62,870 nt of DNA from Acidiferrobacterales bacterium (GCA_019633985.1 JAHQWE010000130.1:1-62870); one strand, 5' to 3'; counted from the stretch's first letter, positions 15,992 through 25,987 are shown. Numbers and translations: made by a program. The notes: generated by a model not told the origin, from the sequence alone.

Positions 15992-18556
15992 ATGGCGAAA
16001 TTTCCAGAAAGCGCAGACGTAGTCATCATTGGACTCGGCGGAATCGTCGGTTCCTCCGTCGCCCACCACCTGATTGAGAAAGGCTGGAGCAATATTGTTG
16101 GTATCGACAAGTCATCGATTCCAACCGACATCGGTTCTACGTCCCATGCATCAGATTTTGTCTATATGACAGCCCACGATGACCTGACCTGCTACACCAC
16201 CCGTTACAGCGTTGAGTTCTACGAAAAAATGGGGCGTTATGAAAAGGTAGGTGGATTAGAAGTCGCGCGTCATGATGATGACGAGCGAATGCAGGAGCTA
16301 AAACGCAAAGTGTCTTCCGGGAAAGCCTTCGGCACTAACGCGAAAATGATTACCGCGAAGGAAGCCAAGGAGAAGTTCCCACTTCTCGAAGAAGACATGA
16401 TTCAAGGCGCGCTGTGGGATCCTGATGCGGGTTTGGTTAAGCCACGCTCCCAAACCGTAGCGGGCGAGCTAGTCGACCAGGCGGTTGCAACCGGTCACCT
16501 CGCGGCGTTTGCGAATACATCAGCAACCGGTCTTGATATAGAAAACGGCCGGATCAAGGGCGTGGAAACCTCCCGCGGTTACATTGCGGCGAAACACGTG
16601 GTGGTCAGCGCCGGCCTTTGGGGGCGATTGATTGCGCAGATGGCTGGAGAAGATCTACCCATCATGCCTGTTGATCATCCTCTCTGTTTTTTTGGTCCGT
16701 TCACAGAATTTGAAAACACTGGCAAAGATATCGGCTATCCGCTGCTGCGGGACCAGGGTAATTCCGCTTATCTAAGAGATACCGGTGACCCAACAACCGC
16801 CGAAGGTGGAATGATCGAATGGGGCTACTACGAAGAAAAAGACCCAAGACTGGTGCACCCAAAAGATCTGTTGGAAAAAGGAGAATCACACTGGTCGCCG
16901 TCGCAACGGGATCTGGAAATTGAACAGATCATGGAGCCACTGGAACGGGCGATGGAACTCACGCCAATTTTGGGCGAACTCGGATGGGACGACAAACGCT
17001 CATTCAATGGTTTGCTCCAGGTCACCGCTGATGGCGGCCCCTCGGTGGGCGAATCGCCGGAAACCCGTGGTCTCTGGTATGCCGAAGCGGTCTGGGTAAA
17101 GGACGGACCAGGTGTCGGCAAAGTGCTCGCGGATATGATGACCGACGGCCTCACCGAAGTGGATATCCATGGTATGGACGTTGCGCGCTACTACCCAATT
17201 CAAAAGACGCCTGGTTATATCTACCAGCGCTGCTACGAATCTGCGTTCAAGATCTATAACCCCGCAGTACACAACCGAGAGCCCTACTCACAAGGCAGGA
17301 GTATTCGCCGCAGCCCGTTTTGGCCGAGAGAGCAGGAGCTGGGAGGTTACTTTATGGAACTGGCGGGTTGGGAGCGTGCGCATGGCTATAAAGCCAACGA
17401 ACATTTGTTGGAAAAATACGGCGATCGCGTACCAGTACGAGAAAACGAGTGGGATAACCGTCATTTCTGGCGGGTTTCTAATGCCGAACATCTCGCCATG
17501 TCGGATAACGCAGGAATGATCAATCTATCGCATTTCGCGGTATACGATGTCACAGGCGCAGATGCTGAAACGCTGATGGAGTATGTCTGCGTGGCCAAGG
17601 TCGGTGGTGACACCGAAATCGGGAAAGGGATCTATACCCATTTTCTGGACCAGGCGGGTGGCGTGCGGGCAGATTTGACCGTGATTCGTATGGACACAGA
17701 TAAATATCGCGTGATTGATGGCGCAGACGCAGGTAACCGTGACTACATCTGGCTCAAACGAATGGCGGAAGATAAAGGCTGGAGTGTGTATATCGAAGAC
17801 CGCAGCGATCATATGTCTTGCCTTGGTCTTTGGGGCCCCAACGCGCGAAAGATGTTGCAAGCTGTCGCCGATTACCCTGAAGAGCTGGAGCCTGAAAACT
17901 TCCGCTTTGCCACGACAAAGAACATCACTCTTCGCGGTATACCTGTTCTCGCATTTCGCATTTCTTACGTGGGCGAGCAAGGTTGGGAACTCCATGTACC
18001 CTTCAGTTATGGCCTCTCTTTGTGGGACATGATTTTTGAACAGGGAGCGACACCCGTTGGAGTGGAAACCTATGCCAATACACGCCGGCTGGAAAAAAGT
18101 TTACGACTGCAAAATGCGGATTTGCTCACCGAATACAATTTATTCGAAGCCGGTCTCAATCGCCCCAAAGTTAAAGCGGCTGATTTTCATGGCAAGGCCG
18201 CCTACGTGGCGCAGCGGGAACGGGAACATCAGCCCGCCTACCTGTGCACCATGACGATGATCGACAACACCGACCGTAATGGTGTGGCCCGTTATCCAGT
18301 CGGCCAGTGCCCAATTCTTGATCCAGACACCCATGAAGTGCTGGTGGATGAATTGGGCCGACGATCCTATATGACGAGCATCAGCTATGGTCCTTCAGTG
18401 GGTAAAAATATTGGCCTAGGTTACCTGCCAAGGGAATTCGCCGTCGAAGGCCGTGAATTAACCATGGAGTACTTTGATGAACCCTTCCCTATCAAAGTCG
18501 AGGCAGTGGGATGCAAGGGGCTTTATGACCCTGCGAACGAGCTACCTAAAACCTGA
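15992..18556 (+). CDS. FAD-dependent dehydrogenase fused to GcvT (dimethylglycine/sarcosine dehydrogenase-like)
   Basis: 854 residues. Domains in order: FAD-binding DAO domain (about 1-390, VVIIGLGGIVGSSVAHHL at the start), a linker FAO_M-type domain, and a GcvT aminomethyltransferase barrel with C-terminal domain (about 470-854; LGLWGPNARK, RISYVGEQGWELH, EAGLNRP, GLGYLPRE). In dimethylglycine and sarcosine dehydrogenases the first half demethylates the amine and the second passes the one-carbon unit to tetrahydrofolate. The FAD-linking histidine region is IGSTSHASDFVY here, where the better-known enzymes have a WH.AG pattern, so the substrate may differ. A hairpin follows the stop. It is divergent from another DAO oxidase. 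Confidence 0.87.
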   Translation: MAKFPESADVVIIGLGGIVGSSVAHHLIEKGWSNIVGIDKSSIPTDIGSTSHASDFVYMTAHDDLTCYTTRYSVEFYEKMGRYEKVGGLEVARHDDDERMQELKRKVSSGKAFGTNAKMITAKEAKEKFPLLEEDMIQGALWDPDAGLVKPRSQTVAGELVDQAVATGHLAAFANTSATGLDIENGRIKGVETSRGYIAAKHVVVSAGLWGRLIAQMAGEDLPIMPVDHPLCFFGPFTEFENTGKDIGYPLLRDQGNSAYLRDTGDPTTAEGGMIEWGYYEEKDPRLVHPKDLLEKGESHWSPSQRDLEIEQIMEPLERAMELTPILGELGWDDKRSFNGLLQVTADGGPSVGESPETRGLWYAEAVWVKDGPGVGKVLADMMTDGLTEVDIHGMDVARYYPIQKTPGYIYQRCYESAFKIYNPAVHNREPYSQGRSIRRSPFWPREQELGGYFMELAGWERAHGYKANEHLLEKYGDRVPVRENEWDNRHFWRVSNAEHLAMSDNAGMINLSHFAVYDVTGADAETLMEYVCVAKVGGDTEIGKGIYTHFLDQAGGVRADLTVIRMDTDKYRVIDGADAGNRDYIWLKRMAEDKGWSVYIEDRSDHMSCLGLWGPNARKMLQAVADYPEELEPENFRFATTKNITLRGIPVLAFRISYVGEQGWELHVPFSYGLSLWDMIFEQGATPVGVETYANTRRLEKSLRLQNADLLTEYNLFEAGLNRPKVKAADFHGKAAYVAQREREHQPAYLCTMTMIDNTDRNGVARYPVGQCPILDPDTHEVLVDELGRRSYMTSISYGPSVGKNIGLGYLPREFAVEGRELTMEYFDEPFPIKVEAVGCKGLYDPANELPKT

Positions 18557-18571
18557 TCCGTTAGAGACAGA

Positions 18572-18595
18572 AGGGGCAGGCACAAGTCTGCCCCT
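18572..18595 (+). terminator. hairpin after the DAO-GcvT gene
   Basis: Stem AGGGGCAG (18572-18579) pairs with CTGCCCCT (18588-18595) around an 8-base loop, 15 bases after the stop. There is no T-run behind it, so it may stabilise the message or terminate weakly. Confidence 0.55.
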
Positions 18596-18721
18596 GGCCA
18601 AATCATTTCATCCACAAGAACGGCACGATTAAAGATTGAAAAGAAAGTAATTCGTTTTAATCAATAGTCTGTTGAACCCGCTTGACGCTGATTTTCAGTT
18701 CTTCTAGAAAAGTTGAGCTAG

Positions 18722-19768
18722 TCATCTGGATGAAGTAAATCTCACCAGCTCCACCCGGTTTCCGTCCGCATCAATCTCAAGTATTAATCCAACTCCAGGA
18801 GCGAAATACTTGATCTCATCGACACCGGGGTCGAGCGGAGTAAAATCACGGGTCACAAGGCAGTTGTTCTCACAGCTTCCTCCTGGCGCAGCCTCCGAGC
18901 CAGTCAAACTCAAAACTTCAATCACATCCTCTGCTTCTCGCCAAGCCACTTCCTGACGGATGATTTGCCCTACCTCTGGAACAGCTGGAAACAACACCCC
19001 AGCCTTTGCAAAATCCCTGCCGGCTTTCCAGGAGCCATCGATGTCTGTTAATTCAATAGCTTGAGGTTCGTCCCCATCAAAAGATTCATAATTCTTGGAG
19101 ATTTCACCGCAATACCATACGTTTCCTTCTATATCCTGAGCATACCAATCGCTGGTGTCTTCGATAACCGCGCCATCCTCATCAACGATGTCTTTAACAA
19201 CCACGCAGGTGATACCGTCGATTTCCTTAGTTCTGTCTGTCACCTCAACCCGGATTGATTCTGTTACGGGTTCGCCACTCTCATCAACAATTACAGACTG
19301 ATAATTCCACTGATTTCCGACGATAAGCGGAAGATAAATGTTTGGTTGAATACTCACACCTATCTCTCTTGGATCAACAAAATGTTCGGCATATTTCGGA
19401 CCAAATTTTGGCGTATAAGCTTGCTCACCAATTTCATCGCAAAGATCCATCCGAGCATATCGAATCGATCTACATTCCTTCCTGTCCTCATGGTTAGAAC
19501 GCGAAATAGCATACAAGCACTGTCGCTGCTCAAATTTATCTTCCAGGTTTAAACATCCTGCCTTTGCAGTATAGAAATGATTGATCTGATCACCGATACA
19601 TGCAATGTAAAGCGATGATGCGGTGTGTGAGCACACTCGGTTGTTACCCCCAAGAGAAATAGCTGGCATCCAGGTTAAAGAAAGTAAATATACAAAACAC
19701 GCGGTGATAGTGCGCTTTCCGCATAACTGTGGTTTTCGGTAAAAGAAGTCTTTAGTAGAACGTTTCAT
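18722..19768 (-). CDS. secreted protein of unknown function
   Basis: About 348 residues from the ATG at 19766-19768, chosen because a GGAG lies nine bases before it; an ATG three codons upstream sits directly on that GGAG. A basic then hydrophobic stretch (RTITACFVYLLSLTW) suggests export. The N-terminal third is cysteine-rich (CSHTASSLYIACIG, CLNLEDKFEQRQCLYAI, CRSIRYARMDLC). The C-terminal two thirds (YLPLIVGNQWNYQS, DWYAQDIEGNVWYCGE, GSWKAGRDFAKAG, YFAPGVGLILEID) match a pattern I know from many uncharacterised secreted bacterial proteins. No enzymatic motif is evident. It is an isolated gene. Confidence 0.7.
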   Translation of the reverse strand: MKRSTKDFFYRKPQLCGKRTITACFVYLLSLTWMPAISLGGNNRVCSHTASSLYIACIGDQINHFYTAKAGCLNLEDKFEQRQCLYAISRSNHEDRKECRSIRYARMDLCDEIGEQAYTPKFGPKYAEHFVDPREIGVSIQPNIYLPLIVGNQWNYQSVIVDESGEPVTESIRVEVTDRTKEIDGITCVVVKDIVDEDGAVIEDTSDWYAQDIEGNVWYCGEISKNYESFDGDEPQAIELTDIDGSWKAGRDFAKAGVLFPAVPEVGQIIRQEVAWREAEDVIEVLSLTGSEAAPGGSCENNCLVTRDFTPLDPGVDEIKYFAPGVGLILEIDADGNRVELVRFTSSR

Positions 19769-19887
19769 CGGCTGCATCTCCGTTTGAGTGTTATTGGGGG
19801 GAATCCCAATCCGAAGTTAACAACCAATGGTTACCGTAATCTCGCTGCGAAGTTATCAATATTTAATCTTATCGAGCACCTCGGATC

Positions 19888-20946
19888 TCAGAATGTAAAG
19901 TTTGTAAACAGCAGAAATTCACTCACCGAATCCAATTCGTAGCGCGATTGTTGTGCCTCAGAATATTCGAGACCCATAAGCTCTAAACCATAACTGACGC
20001 CATTGGAGCGTTCTTGTTGAAGCTGGATCCCGAATAACTGCTCAGGTCGTTCGAATAGTTCGCTGCTGCGCTCTGTTACGAATCCAATATTAGTGGTGCT
20101 GTTAAGCGCATAGTGGAATTCAACTGTGGTGACCATGGGACTCTGATAATAGGGTTCAACATCCGAGTAAGCGCGCAGCGCTCTGCTGAATTCAAGCAGT
20201 CCAGACCAGTTGCCCCAACGTTGGCTTATTTGCAAGAACATCGCTGGGGTTGCCAATCCCTCATTTTCTAAATCTGCTAATACCAAATCTGAAACGAGCC
20301 CAACTCTGATTTGGGATCGCTCCTCGGAAGTACGAACATGAGCTACCATCGCAGCGGCCAGCTTCGAACCCTGAACTTCCTCACCGAACTCAGAATTCTG
20401 CAAACGAAATCCGATCAAGTCGAGCGAGAATAGCGACTTCAGCTGCGTAGATATACGCAACCCTGTTGCATCCTGCTCCAGGTATTCACCTGACAACGTA
20501 CTATCAAAATTGGTTTCAGAAGCGAAATGAACGTCGTTATACTTTCCGATAGTAAGTTCGGCATTTGTAATCTTCCCTTTAATCAGCAGGTTTTCCAAAC
20601 CTGTTTTTCTATCAGATTCTGTTTCCCCTGCAATCGAAAACACCACCCCAAGGTTCTCCCCCAAATCTATCTCGGTATCCAGGTCAACTGACGTAATTAG
20701 TTGACGCTCTTCCTGAACTTCATTTTCATCCGCGTATAAACGCATTTTTTCATAGTCTATCCTGACATCTCCCGTCACCCGAATCATTTCATCTTTAGCA
20801 AGTGAATCCGCATAAATCACAGAAGCTAACGACGCGAGAATCACTCCCACAAAAATGGAACCCAATACGCTTTTGACCCAAAAAATAGTCTTAGCACATC
20901 GGCCAACTTCACCATTTTGTAATGTTAGATATTGAAGGAATGACAT
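19888..20946 (-). CDS. outer-membrane beta-barrel protein, LbtU siderophore-porin-like
   Basis: 352 residues with an internal hydrophobic export segment (VLGSIFVGVILASLASVIYA, about residues 28-47). Alternating amphipathic strands follow (VFSIAGETES, LENLLIKGKITNAELTIGKY, FSLDLIGFRLQN), and the protein ends in Phe (LFTNFTF), the signature for BAM-dependent insertion. The layout resembles LbtU-type porins described in Legionella siderophore uptake, but this is by pattern only. It is transcribed divergently from the two-component system, with 32 bases between the starts, so it is a candidate target of that system. Confidence 0.65.
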   Translation of the reverse strand: MSFLQYLTLQNGEVGRCAKTIFWVKSVLGSIFVGVILASLASVIYADSLAKDEMIRVTGDVRIDYEKMRLYADENEVQEERQLITSVDLDTEIDLGENLGVVFSIAGETESDRKTGLENLLIKGKITNAELTIGKYNDVHFASETNFDSTLSGEYLEQDATGLRISTQLKSLFSLDLIGFRLQNSEFGEEVQGSKLAAAMVAHVRTSEERSQIRVGLVSDLVLADLENEGLATPAMFLQISQRWGNWSGLLEFSRALRAYSDVEPYYQSPMVTTVEFHYALNSTTNIGFVTERSSELFERPEQLFGIQLQQERSNGVSYGLELMGLEYSEAQQSRYELDSVSEFLLFTNFTF

Positions 20947-20978
20947 AAAGTTGCCCCATTCAAATTTCGGAAAACATC

Positions 20979-21665
20979 ATGAGAGTACTCTTACTGGAAG
21001 ATGACCAACAGATTGCAAAGTTTATATCTAAAGGTTTGCACGAACTTGGATATTCTGTCTCTCATACCGCAAACGGCGACGAGGGCTTGGAACTTGCGCT
21101 CAATGAGTCCTTTGATGTTGGTATTTTCGATCTGATGCTCCCTGGAGCAGATGGGTTAACCGTGATTCGAAGAATGCGTGACAAGAGAATCAAGTTTCCT
21201 GCAATTATATTAAGTGCGAAACGCTCCATCGACGATAGAGTACGTGGGCTTCAACTCGGGGGCGACGACTATATGACGAAACCGTTTTCTTTTTCAGAGC
21301 TCGTCGCCCGTATACAGGCCTTGATGCGACGTATGAACAGGGTCAATGAGGAACATGAGGGTATCATTGTAGTGGAAGATCTACACATCAATATCCTTAC
21401 GCGGGAAACATTTCGCTCAGGCAAGAAAATAGCACTACAGCCCAAAGAGTTTTCTCTACTTGAGTTTCTCGCTCGCCATCAGGGCCACGTAGTTACCAAG
21501 ACAATGATCATAGAGCGGGTCTGGAATTATAGCTTTGATCCACAAACCAATATTGTCCAGGCAAGAATCAGTAAAATACGTGAGAAGGTCGACAAGGGTT
21601 TCGAATTTCCGTTAATCCATACGATTAGGGGGTTGGGATATGTGATGAAACGTGATTATGTCTAA
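20979..21665 (+). CDS. OmpR/PhoB-family response regulator
   Basis: 228 residues. Receiver domain 1-115 with acidic pocket E7-D8-D9, phospho-acceptor D51 (FDLMLPG) and conserved K101 (TKPF). The winged-helix DNA-binding domain occupies about 130-225 (LQPKEFSLLEFLARHQG, VVTKTMIIERVW, DPQTNIVQARISKIREKVD, HTIRGLGYVM). The pattern resembles the CusR/PfeR branch. The histidine kinase gene overlaps its end, so the two form one operon. The neighbouring divergent barrel gene is the most obvious target. Confidence 0.93.
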   Translation: MRVLLLEDDQQIAKFISKGLHELGYSVSHTANGDEGLELALNESFDVGIFDLMLPGADGLTVIRRMRDKRIKFPAIILSAKRSIDDRVRGLQLGGDDYMTKPFSFSELVARIQALMRRMNRVNEEHEGIIVVEDLHINILTRETFRSGKKIALQPKEFSLLEFLARHQGHVVTKTMIIERVWNYSFDPQTNIVQARISKIREKVDKGFEFPLIHTIRGLGYVMKRDYV

Positions 21666-23136
21666 CACCCTCTCAGCCAAACTTACGCGCTGGTACGTAG
21701 CATCATTTCTCATTTTCTTGAGCCTCTCATTCATCGCCACCTGGCTGCTTGTGGCACATTTATTTGATCGCGCAGTAGAAAACGAACTCATAGATGAATA
21801 CCAAGAATTCCGGGACACTTATCTGGACACTGGTATAGACGGGATATTAGGCGAGATTCGAGAGGAAAACGATAGAGAAGAATCTGAGGTAGAATTTTTT
21901 CGACTTGTCACTTCTCAAGGTCATGTGATTGCTGCAACCGCACTTTCGACCCACGACTCTTTTGAAGATCGTCAACATTTTGATTTCAATGTAGACGGAT
22001 ACGCTCTAGCAGAAAATTCGCGATTCGTTTCTCTCGAAGATGAAGCGGATGAGGCAGAGATGGCGTTTTCAGAGATATTTGGTCGACTGGACGATCGTCA
22101 TATTATTCACATTGGCGGACATCCAAAGAATAATATCGAAACATTGAATACTCTACGTAATGCCTTTGTATTAATCCTTTGTTTCTCAATTCCGCTTTCA
22201 CTTTTTATCGGCCGACGCTCGGTACAAGCTTCGGTACAGGACATTGCCAGCATCACAGAAACCGCCAAGAAAATTCGACAGGGTTATCTCAGTGAGAGGG
22301 TCAAAACCAAATCCTCTGATATGGAAATTTCAACCCTGGCATACAGTTTCAACAGTATGTTAGATCGAATTAGTGACCTGGTGACTGAAATTCGGGAAAT
22401 GACCGACAATATTGCCCATGACCTTAAGAGCCCTCTGGCTAGAATTCGGTTTATGTCTGAAGTCGCCTTATCGAAAAACCAGACAAAGCAAGAACAGGAA
22501 GAGAATGCCATTCAAACAATTGATGAATGCGACCGGTTGATCAAAATGATCGACACGGCACTGGACGTTGCCGAGGTGCAAGCCGGAATAAAGAGTCGAT
22601 CTGACCAAAATATCGACATCTCGGCCCTGGCAACCACAGCAGTTGAATTATTTGATCCAGTAGCTGAGCAGAATCACATCAATCTCGTTTCCAACATTCA
22701 ATCAGGGTGTTTCTTTTCAGGCGACCTGGAAAGCTTGCAAAGAACTATTTCCAATCTCATAGACAATGCCTTGAAGTATTCCGACCCTGGAGACACGGTG
22801 ACCGTCTCTCTGGAATTTGACAGCCATGATCTCAATCTCTCGGTAATAGATACGGGCGCTGGTATCAAGCAAGAAGAGATTACGTCGATCTTCAAGCGTT
22901 TTTATCGATGTGATAGAACTCGCTCAGCTTCTGGTTGTGGATTGGGATTGAGCTATTGTCAGGCTGTTGTAAGGAGAGCGGAAGGAAACATCCATGTTGA
23001 AAGCACATATGGCGTGGGCAGCAAATTCACCATCCGACTGCCGCTAACGACAAAGCTAAATAGCCTGAAGACCAGCCCTTCCAACAAGATAGGAGCCGCC
23101 GGGGGCTACCAATCGTCATCTGATGCGTTAGTGTAA
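21658..23136 (+). CDS. sensor histidine kinase
   Basis: About 492 residues. Two membrane segments (about 12-37 and 165-185) flank a roughly 125-residue acidic periplasmic sensor (EIREENDREESEVEFF). A HAMP linker, the HisKA box NIAHDLKSPLARIRF with phospho-accepting H254, and an ATPase domain with NLIDNALKY (N box), DTGAG (G1) and GCGLGLSYC (G2) follow. It would autophosphorylate on an envelope signal and pass phosphate to the overlapping response regulator. The start at the ATG 21658 lies inside the regulator's end. The strongly acidic sensor domain would suit cation or metal sensing, but that is conjecture. Confidence 0.92.
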   Translation: MSNTLSAKLTRWYVASFLIFLSLSFIATWLLVAHLFDRAVENELIDEYQEFRDTYLDTGIDGILGEIREENDREESEVEFFRLVTSQGHVIAATALSTHDSFEDRQHFDFNVDGYALAENSRFVSLEDEADEAEMAFSEIFGRLDDRHIIHIGGHPKNNIETLNTLRNAFVLILCFSIPLSLFIGRRSVQASVQDIASITETAKKIRQGYLSERVKTKSSDMEISTLAYSFNSMLDRISDLVTEIREMTDNIAHDLKSPLARIRFMSEVALSKNQTKQEQEENAIQTIDECDRLIKMIDTALDVAEVQAGIKSRSDQNIDISALATTAVELFDPVAEQNHINLVSNIQSGCFFSGDLESLQRTISNLIDNALKYSDPGDTVTVSLEFDSHDLNLSVIDTGAGIKQEEITSIFKRFYRCDRTRSASGCGLGLSYCQAVVRRAEGNIHVESTYGVGSKFTIRLPLTTKLNSLKTSPSNKIGAAGGYQSSSDALV

Positions 23137-23168
23137 TAAATCTAAATCGCGATGCTGCTTTTACATCA

Positions 23169-24317
23169 TTAACCAATAATGTTGTCTGAGATTTCTGTCA
23201 GCCTCGCGAACCGGACTTTGTGAGTCGCGCAGATTTTTGCTTTATTTATGCGTCTGTACATTTCCGAATAACGTCTCGCAACCCATTGCCATTCAAGATT
23301 TAGCTTTTCCACAACACGATTGTGCTTCAGCTCCTCCATGCATGCTTCATCCAGACTGTGTGGCGAACCTAGTGAAAAAACCCTTCCTCTCCGCTCGTCA
23401 ATCAAAGGGGCAATACCGCAGCAATCTGAGACGATAACGGGTAAACCTGCAGCATTTGCTTCAGCCGCTACCATCCCAAATGGCTCGCTTCGAGAAGGTA
23501 ACACTAATAAATCAATCTCTCTAAACACACTCTCTGGTGATACCCATCCTAGAAGTTGATAACCGTCGGACCATTCTCTGAACAAGTGCTCCACCATCTC
23601 TGGTTCACATCCCGCGACAACTAACTGTATCTTACTGTCGATTTGACGCAATCTTGCCACTGATTTCACTAAGATATCCAACCCCTTGCGCCTCCATTCC
23701 TTACCGATAAAACCGATTTTCTTGCCTCTTTCCAGTCTGCAAATACTAGAAAAATTACTGCTTACTGCCGGGAGAACGGGCTCCTCAATGAGATGGGTGA
23801 TATAGGGATAAAACTCAATTAACTGCGCCCGGGATAAATCAGAAACCGGCACCACCGCGCGCACTTGAGTTCCAGTCACTTCGCGTTTTTCCATCCACGC
23901 CCATGCATATAGCCTGGGCGAAAGCCAATCCAGTAATCTGCGTTTTCTCGCCTGAATGGATGCACCATGAAAAGTAGAAATATCGTGATCACCCGTCCTT
24001 TCATGACTATGGATGATCCAAGCATCGGTATTGATGCGGTCAATTTCTCGGCGCACCCTTGCAGAAAAAATCAACATACTGAGCCACCTAGGCAGATTTC
24101 TATTGGTTTCGCCCAAAGCTTTTACTTCGATGTCATACAGGTATCGCCTTTGAGCAAGGTCTTCATACTGTCTCTGACAAATCACCATCACCTCATGCCC
24201 CTGCGCCGCCAGATGATGAGTCAATTCCCATACGTACCGTTCCATCCCACCTACATTGCCGTAGCGTCTAACAATATGAATGGATCGTGTTTTGAATGGA
24301 TGCACGTTCTGAAGCAC
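23169..24317 (-). CDS. family 4 glycosyltransferase
   Basis: 382 residues with a GT-B fold. The N-terminal acceptor-side loop is RRYGNVGGMERYVWELTHHL. The nucleotide-sugar site is in the C-terminal half: GWVSPESVFREIDLLVLPSRSEPFGMVAAEANAAGLPVI, in which the ExxxxxxAxAxGxPV motif marks GT4 enzymes such as WaaG. It likely adds a hexose to a lipopolysaccharide core or other surface glycan. The start is an unusual GTG at 24315-24317; another GTG four codons later is equally possible. It stands alone and convergent to the histidine kinase. Confidence 0.83.
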   Translation of the reverse strand: MLQNVHPFKTRSIHIVRRYGNVGGMERYVWELTHHLAAQGHEVMVICQRQYEDLAQRRYLYDIEVKALGETNRNLPRWLSMLIFSARVRREIDRINTDAWIIHSHERTGDHDISTFHGASIQARKRRLLDWLSPRLYAWAWMEKREVTGTQVRAVVPVSDLSRAQLIEFYPYITHLIEEPVLPAVSSNFSSICRLERGKKIGFIGKEWRRKGLDILVKSVARLRQIDSKIQLVVAGCEPEMVEHLFREWSDGYQLLGWVSPESVFREIDLLVLPSRSEPFGMVAAEANAAGLPVIVSDCCGIAPLIDERRGRVFSLGSPHSLDEACMEELKHNRVVEKLNLEWQWVARRYSEMYRRINKAKICATHKVRFARLTEISDNIIG

Positions 24318-24614
24318 TGAATTTCGTATCCAGAATTACACGCCCGCTTCTTAACCATCTCAATGCTGCCTGATTGATGGTCATGAGAAGGTAATCATCC
24401 GGTAATGTGCAGTGAACTACAAATGAAATCACTGACCGCCGTTAAGAATCTGGGATAGTGCATGCGTTTGCGATTATCTGATTGTTTTTCATATGTTTTT
24501 ACAAAACAATTTATTTGGAGCATGGCATTCACGAGTCAAAAGTCGGAAATCTCTGCATCCGATTCAGACTTTGCCGCGTATTCACATAAACAACTGGGCA
24601 ACCTTATATTGGAT

Positions 24615-25928
24615 ATGCAGCGCTTTATCTTTATTTACGTTCTTTTCGTTCTTCTCGTAGCATGCGATCAAGAAGAACAAGTGCACGTAGATTCGTCATC
24701 TACCGCTACGCGAACAGCTTTAGCATGTAATCTTGCGCAATCTGGATTCCCACAGAGCGCTGACTATTCTGCATTAATACGTTCTTTACAAAGTCAGGTG
24801 AAGCTCAACTCGTCTGTTCCTAATCTTGAACAACTGGGCTGGGCATATGCCGCTTTTGCCAAAGAAGCGGAAAGCCCAGAACACCATTATCTCTCTTCGC
24901 AGGTTGCTGTATGCATCGAATCGCTGCATGGCCCTGGCCCCGAGTCCAGTCTGCTACAAGCGCATGCGCTTCATCAACAGCATCAATTTGCAGATGCTCA
25001 GAAAATCGCGAAGCAACTGGTGCAGCAAAGAGGCCTCTGGTTTGATCACGCGGTGTATGGAGATACATTACTCGAACAAGGCAAACTGCAATTAGCGTCC
25101 CAGGCTTATCAGGCGATGGTAGATCAGAAGCCCGGACCCGAGGCATATGGAAGAATTGGCGAGCTGCGTTGGCTAAGTGGAGATATTCCAGGTGCTATTG
25201 AAATGTATGTGTTGGCAGCGCGCTCTACCAGTCCGCGGGATCCTGGTGCGTCTGCATACTGGGACACTCGATTAGCACATACACTTTGGATTAATGGGCA
25301 ACACGTTGACGCCAAGGCACTGCTGCATAGGGCCCTCGAGAAAGTCGAAGACTATACTCCCGCCCTTCACCTGAGCGCCAGAATGTTGCTCGCGGATGAT
25401 CAACCCCAGGCAGCAGCAGACCTTTTAAAGCACGTGATCGTGCTTCGCGAAGAGCCCGAATATCTTTGGACCTTATGGGAAGCGCTGCAGATCACGGGAG
25501 ATAAATATCGCGCTCTGGAGGTACAGCAAAGGCTTGTAGAGCTTGGATCGCAGGATGACCTTCGCACTGCCTCCTTATTTCTCTCAACCACCCAGTCCGA
25601 CGCTACAGGCGCTGAAACGCTCGCACAGAGAGAGCTATTGGGGCGTCGTGATGCGTTGACCCTTGACGCTCTTGCACTCGCCTTGCTACGACTCGAAGAG
25701 ATCGAAAAGGCGGAGGTCATTTTGCAAGAAGCGCTTGATACAGGAATTCAACACCCGCGACTCTTTCTGCACGCCACGCTTCTCGCTGACAAAAAGGGGG
25801 AACACGTATCTGCCAGACAGTGGCTGCAACGCACCGCGGCATTCAAACATGTTTTGTTACCCACTGAACAAAAATTGTTAGTCGATCTTACCCAATCCCT
25901 CTCTCGGGAGTCGATGCAAAAGTCGTGA
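24615..25928 (+). CDS. TPR-repeat lipoprotein
   Basis: About 437 residues from the ATG at 24615, where the sequence reads as a lipoprotein signal: MQRFIFIYVLFVLLVAC with the lipobox LVAC. The frame is open to 24462, but that extension would bury the signal. The rest is helical and built of tetratricopeptide-like units (QAYQAMVDQKPGPEAYGRIG, GDIPGAIEMYVLAAR, ALLHRALEKVEDYTPALHL, AEVILQEALDTGIQHPRLF). It would lie in the envelope as a protein-binding scaffold. A DUF4331 gene begins 60 bases after its stop, followed by a peroxiredoxin-like gene. I know similar TPR/DUF4331 pairings but not their function. Confidence 0.8.
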   Translation: MQRFIFIYVLFVLLVACDQEEQVHVDSSSTATRTALACNLAQSGFPQSADYSALIRSLQSQVKLNSSVPNLEQLGWAYAAFAKEAESPEHHYLSSQVAVCIESLHGPGPESSLLQAHALHQQHQFADAQKIAKQLVQQRGLWFDHAVYGDTLLEQGKLQLASQAYQAMVDQKPGPEAYGRIGELRWLSGDIPGAIEMYVLAARSTSPRDPGASAYWDTRLAHTLWINGQHVDAKALLHRALEKVEDYTPALHLSARMLLADDQPQAAADLLKHVIVLREEPEYLWTLWEALQITGDKYRALEVQQRLVELGSQDDLRTASLFLSTTQSDATGAETLAQRELLGRRDALTLDALALALLRLEEIEKAEVILQEALDTGIQHPRLFLHATLLADKKGEHVSARQWLQRTAAFKHVLLPTEQKLLVDLTQSLSRESMQKS

Positions 25929-25987
25929 ATGATCCATCGACCGTATCTGACTTCCTTAACCACTCTCATCAACAACAGGAGAAATCG

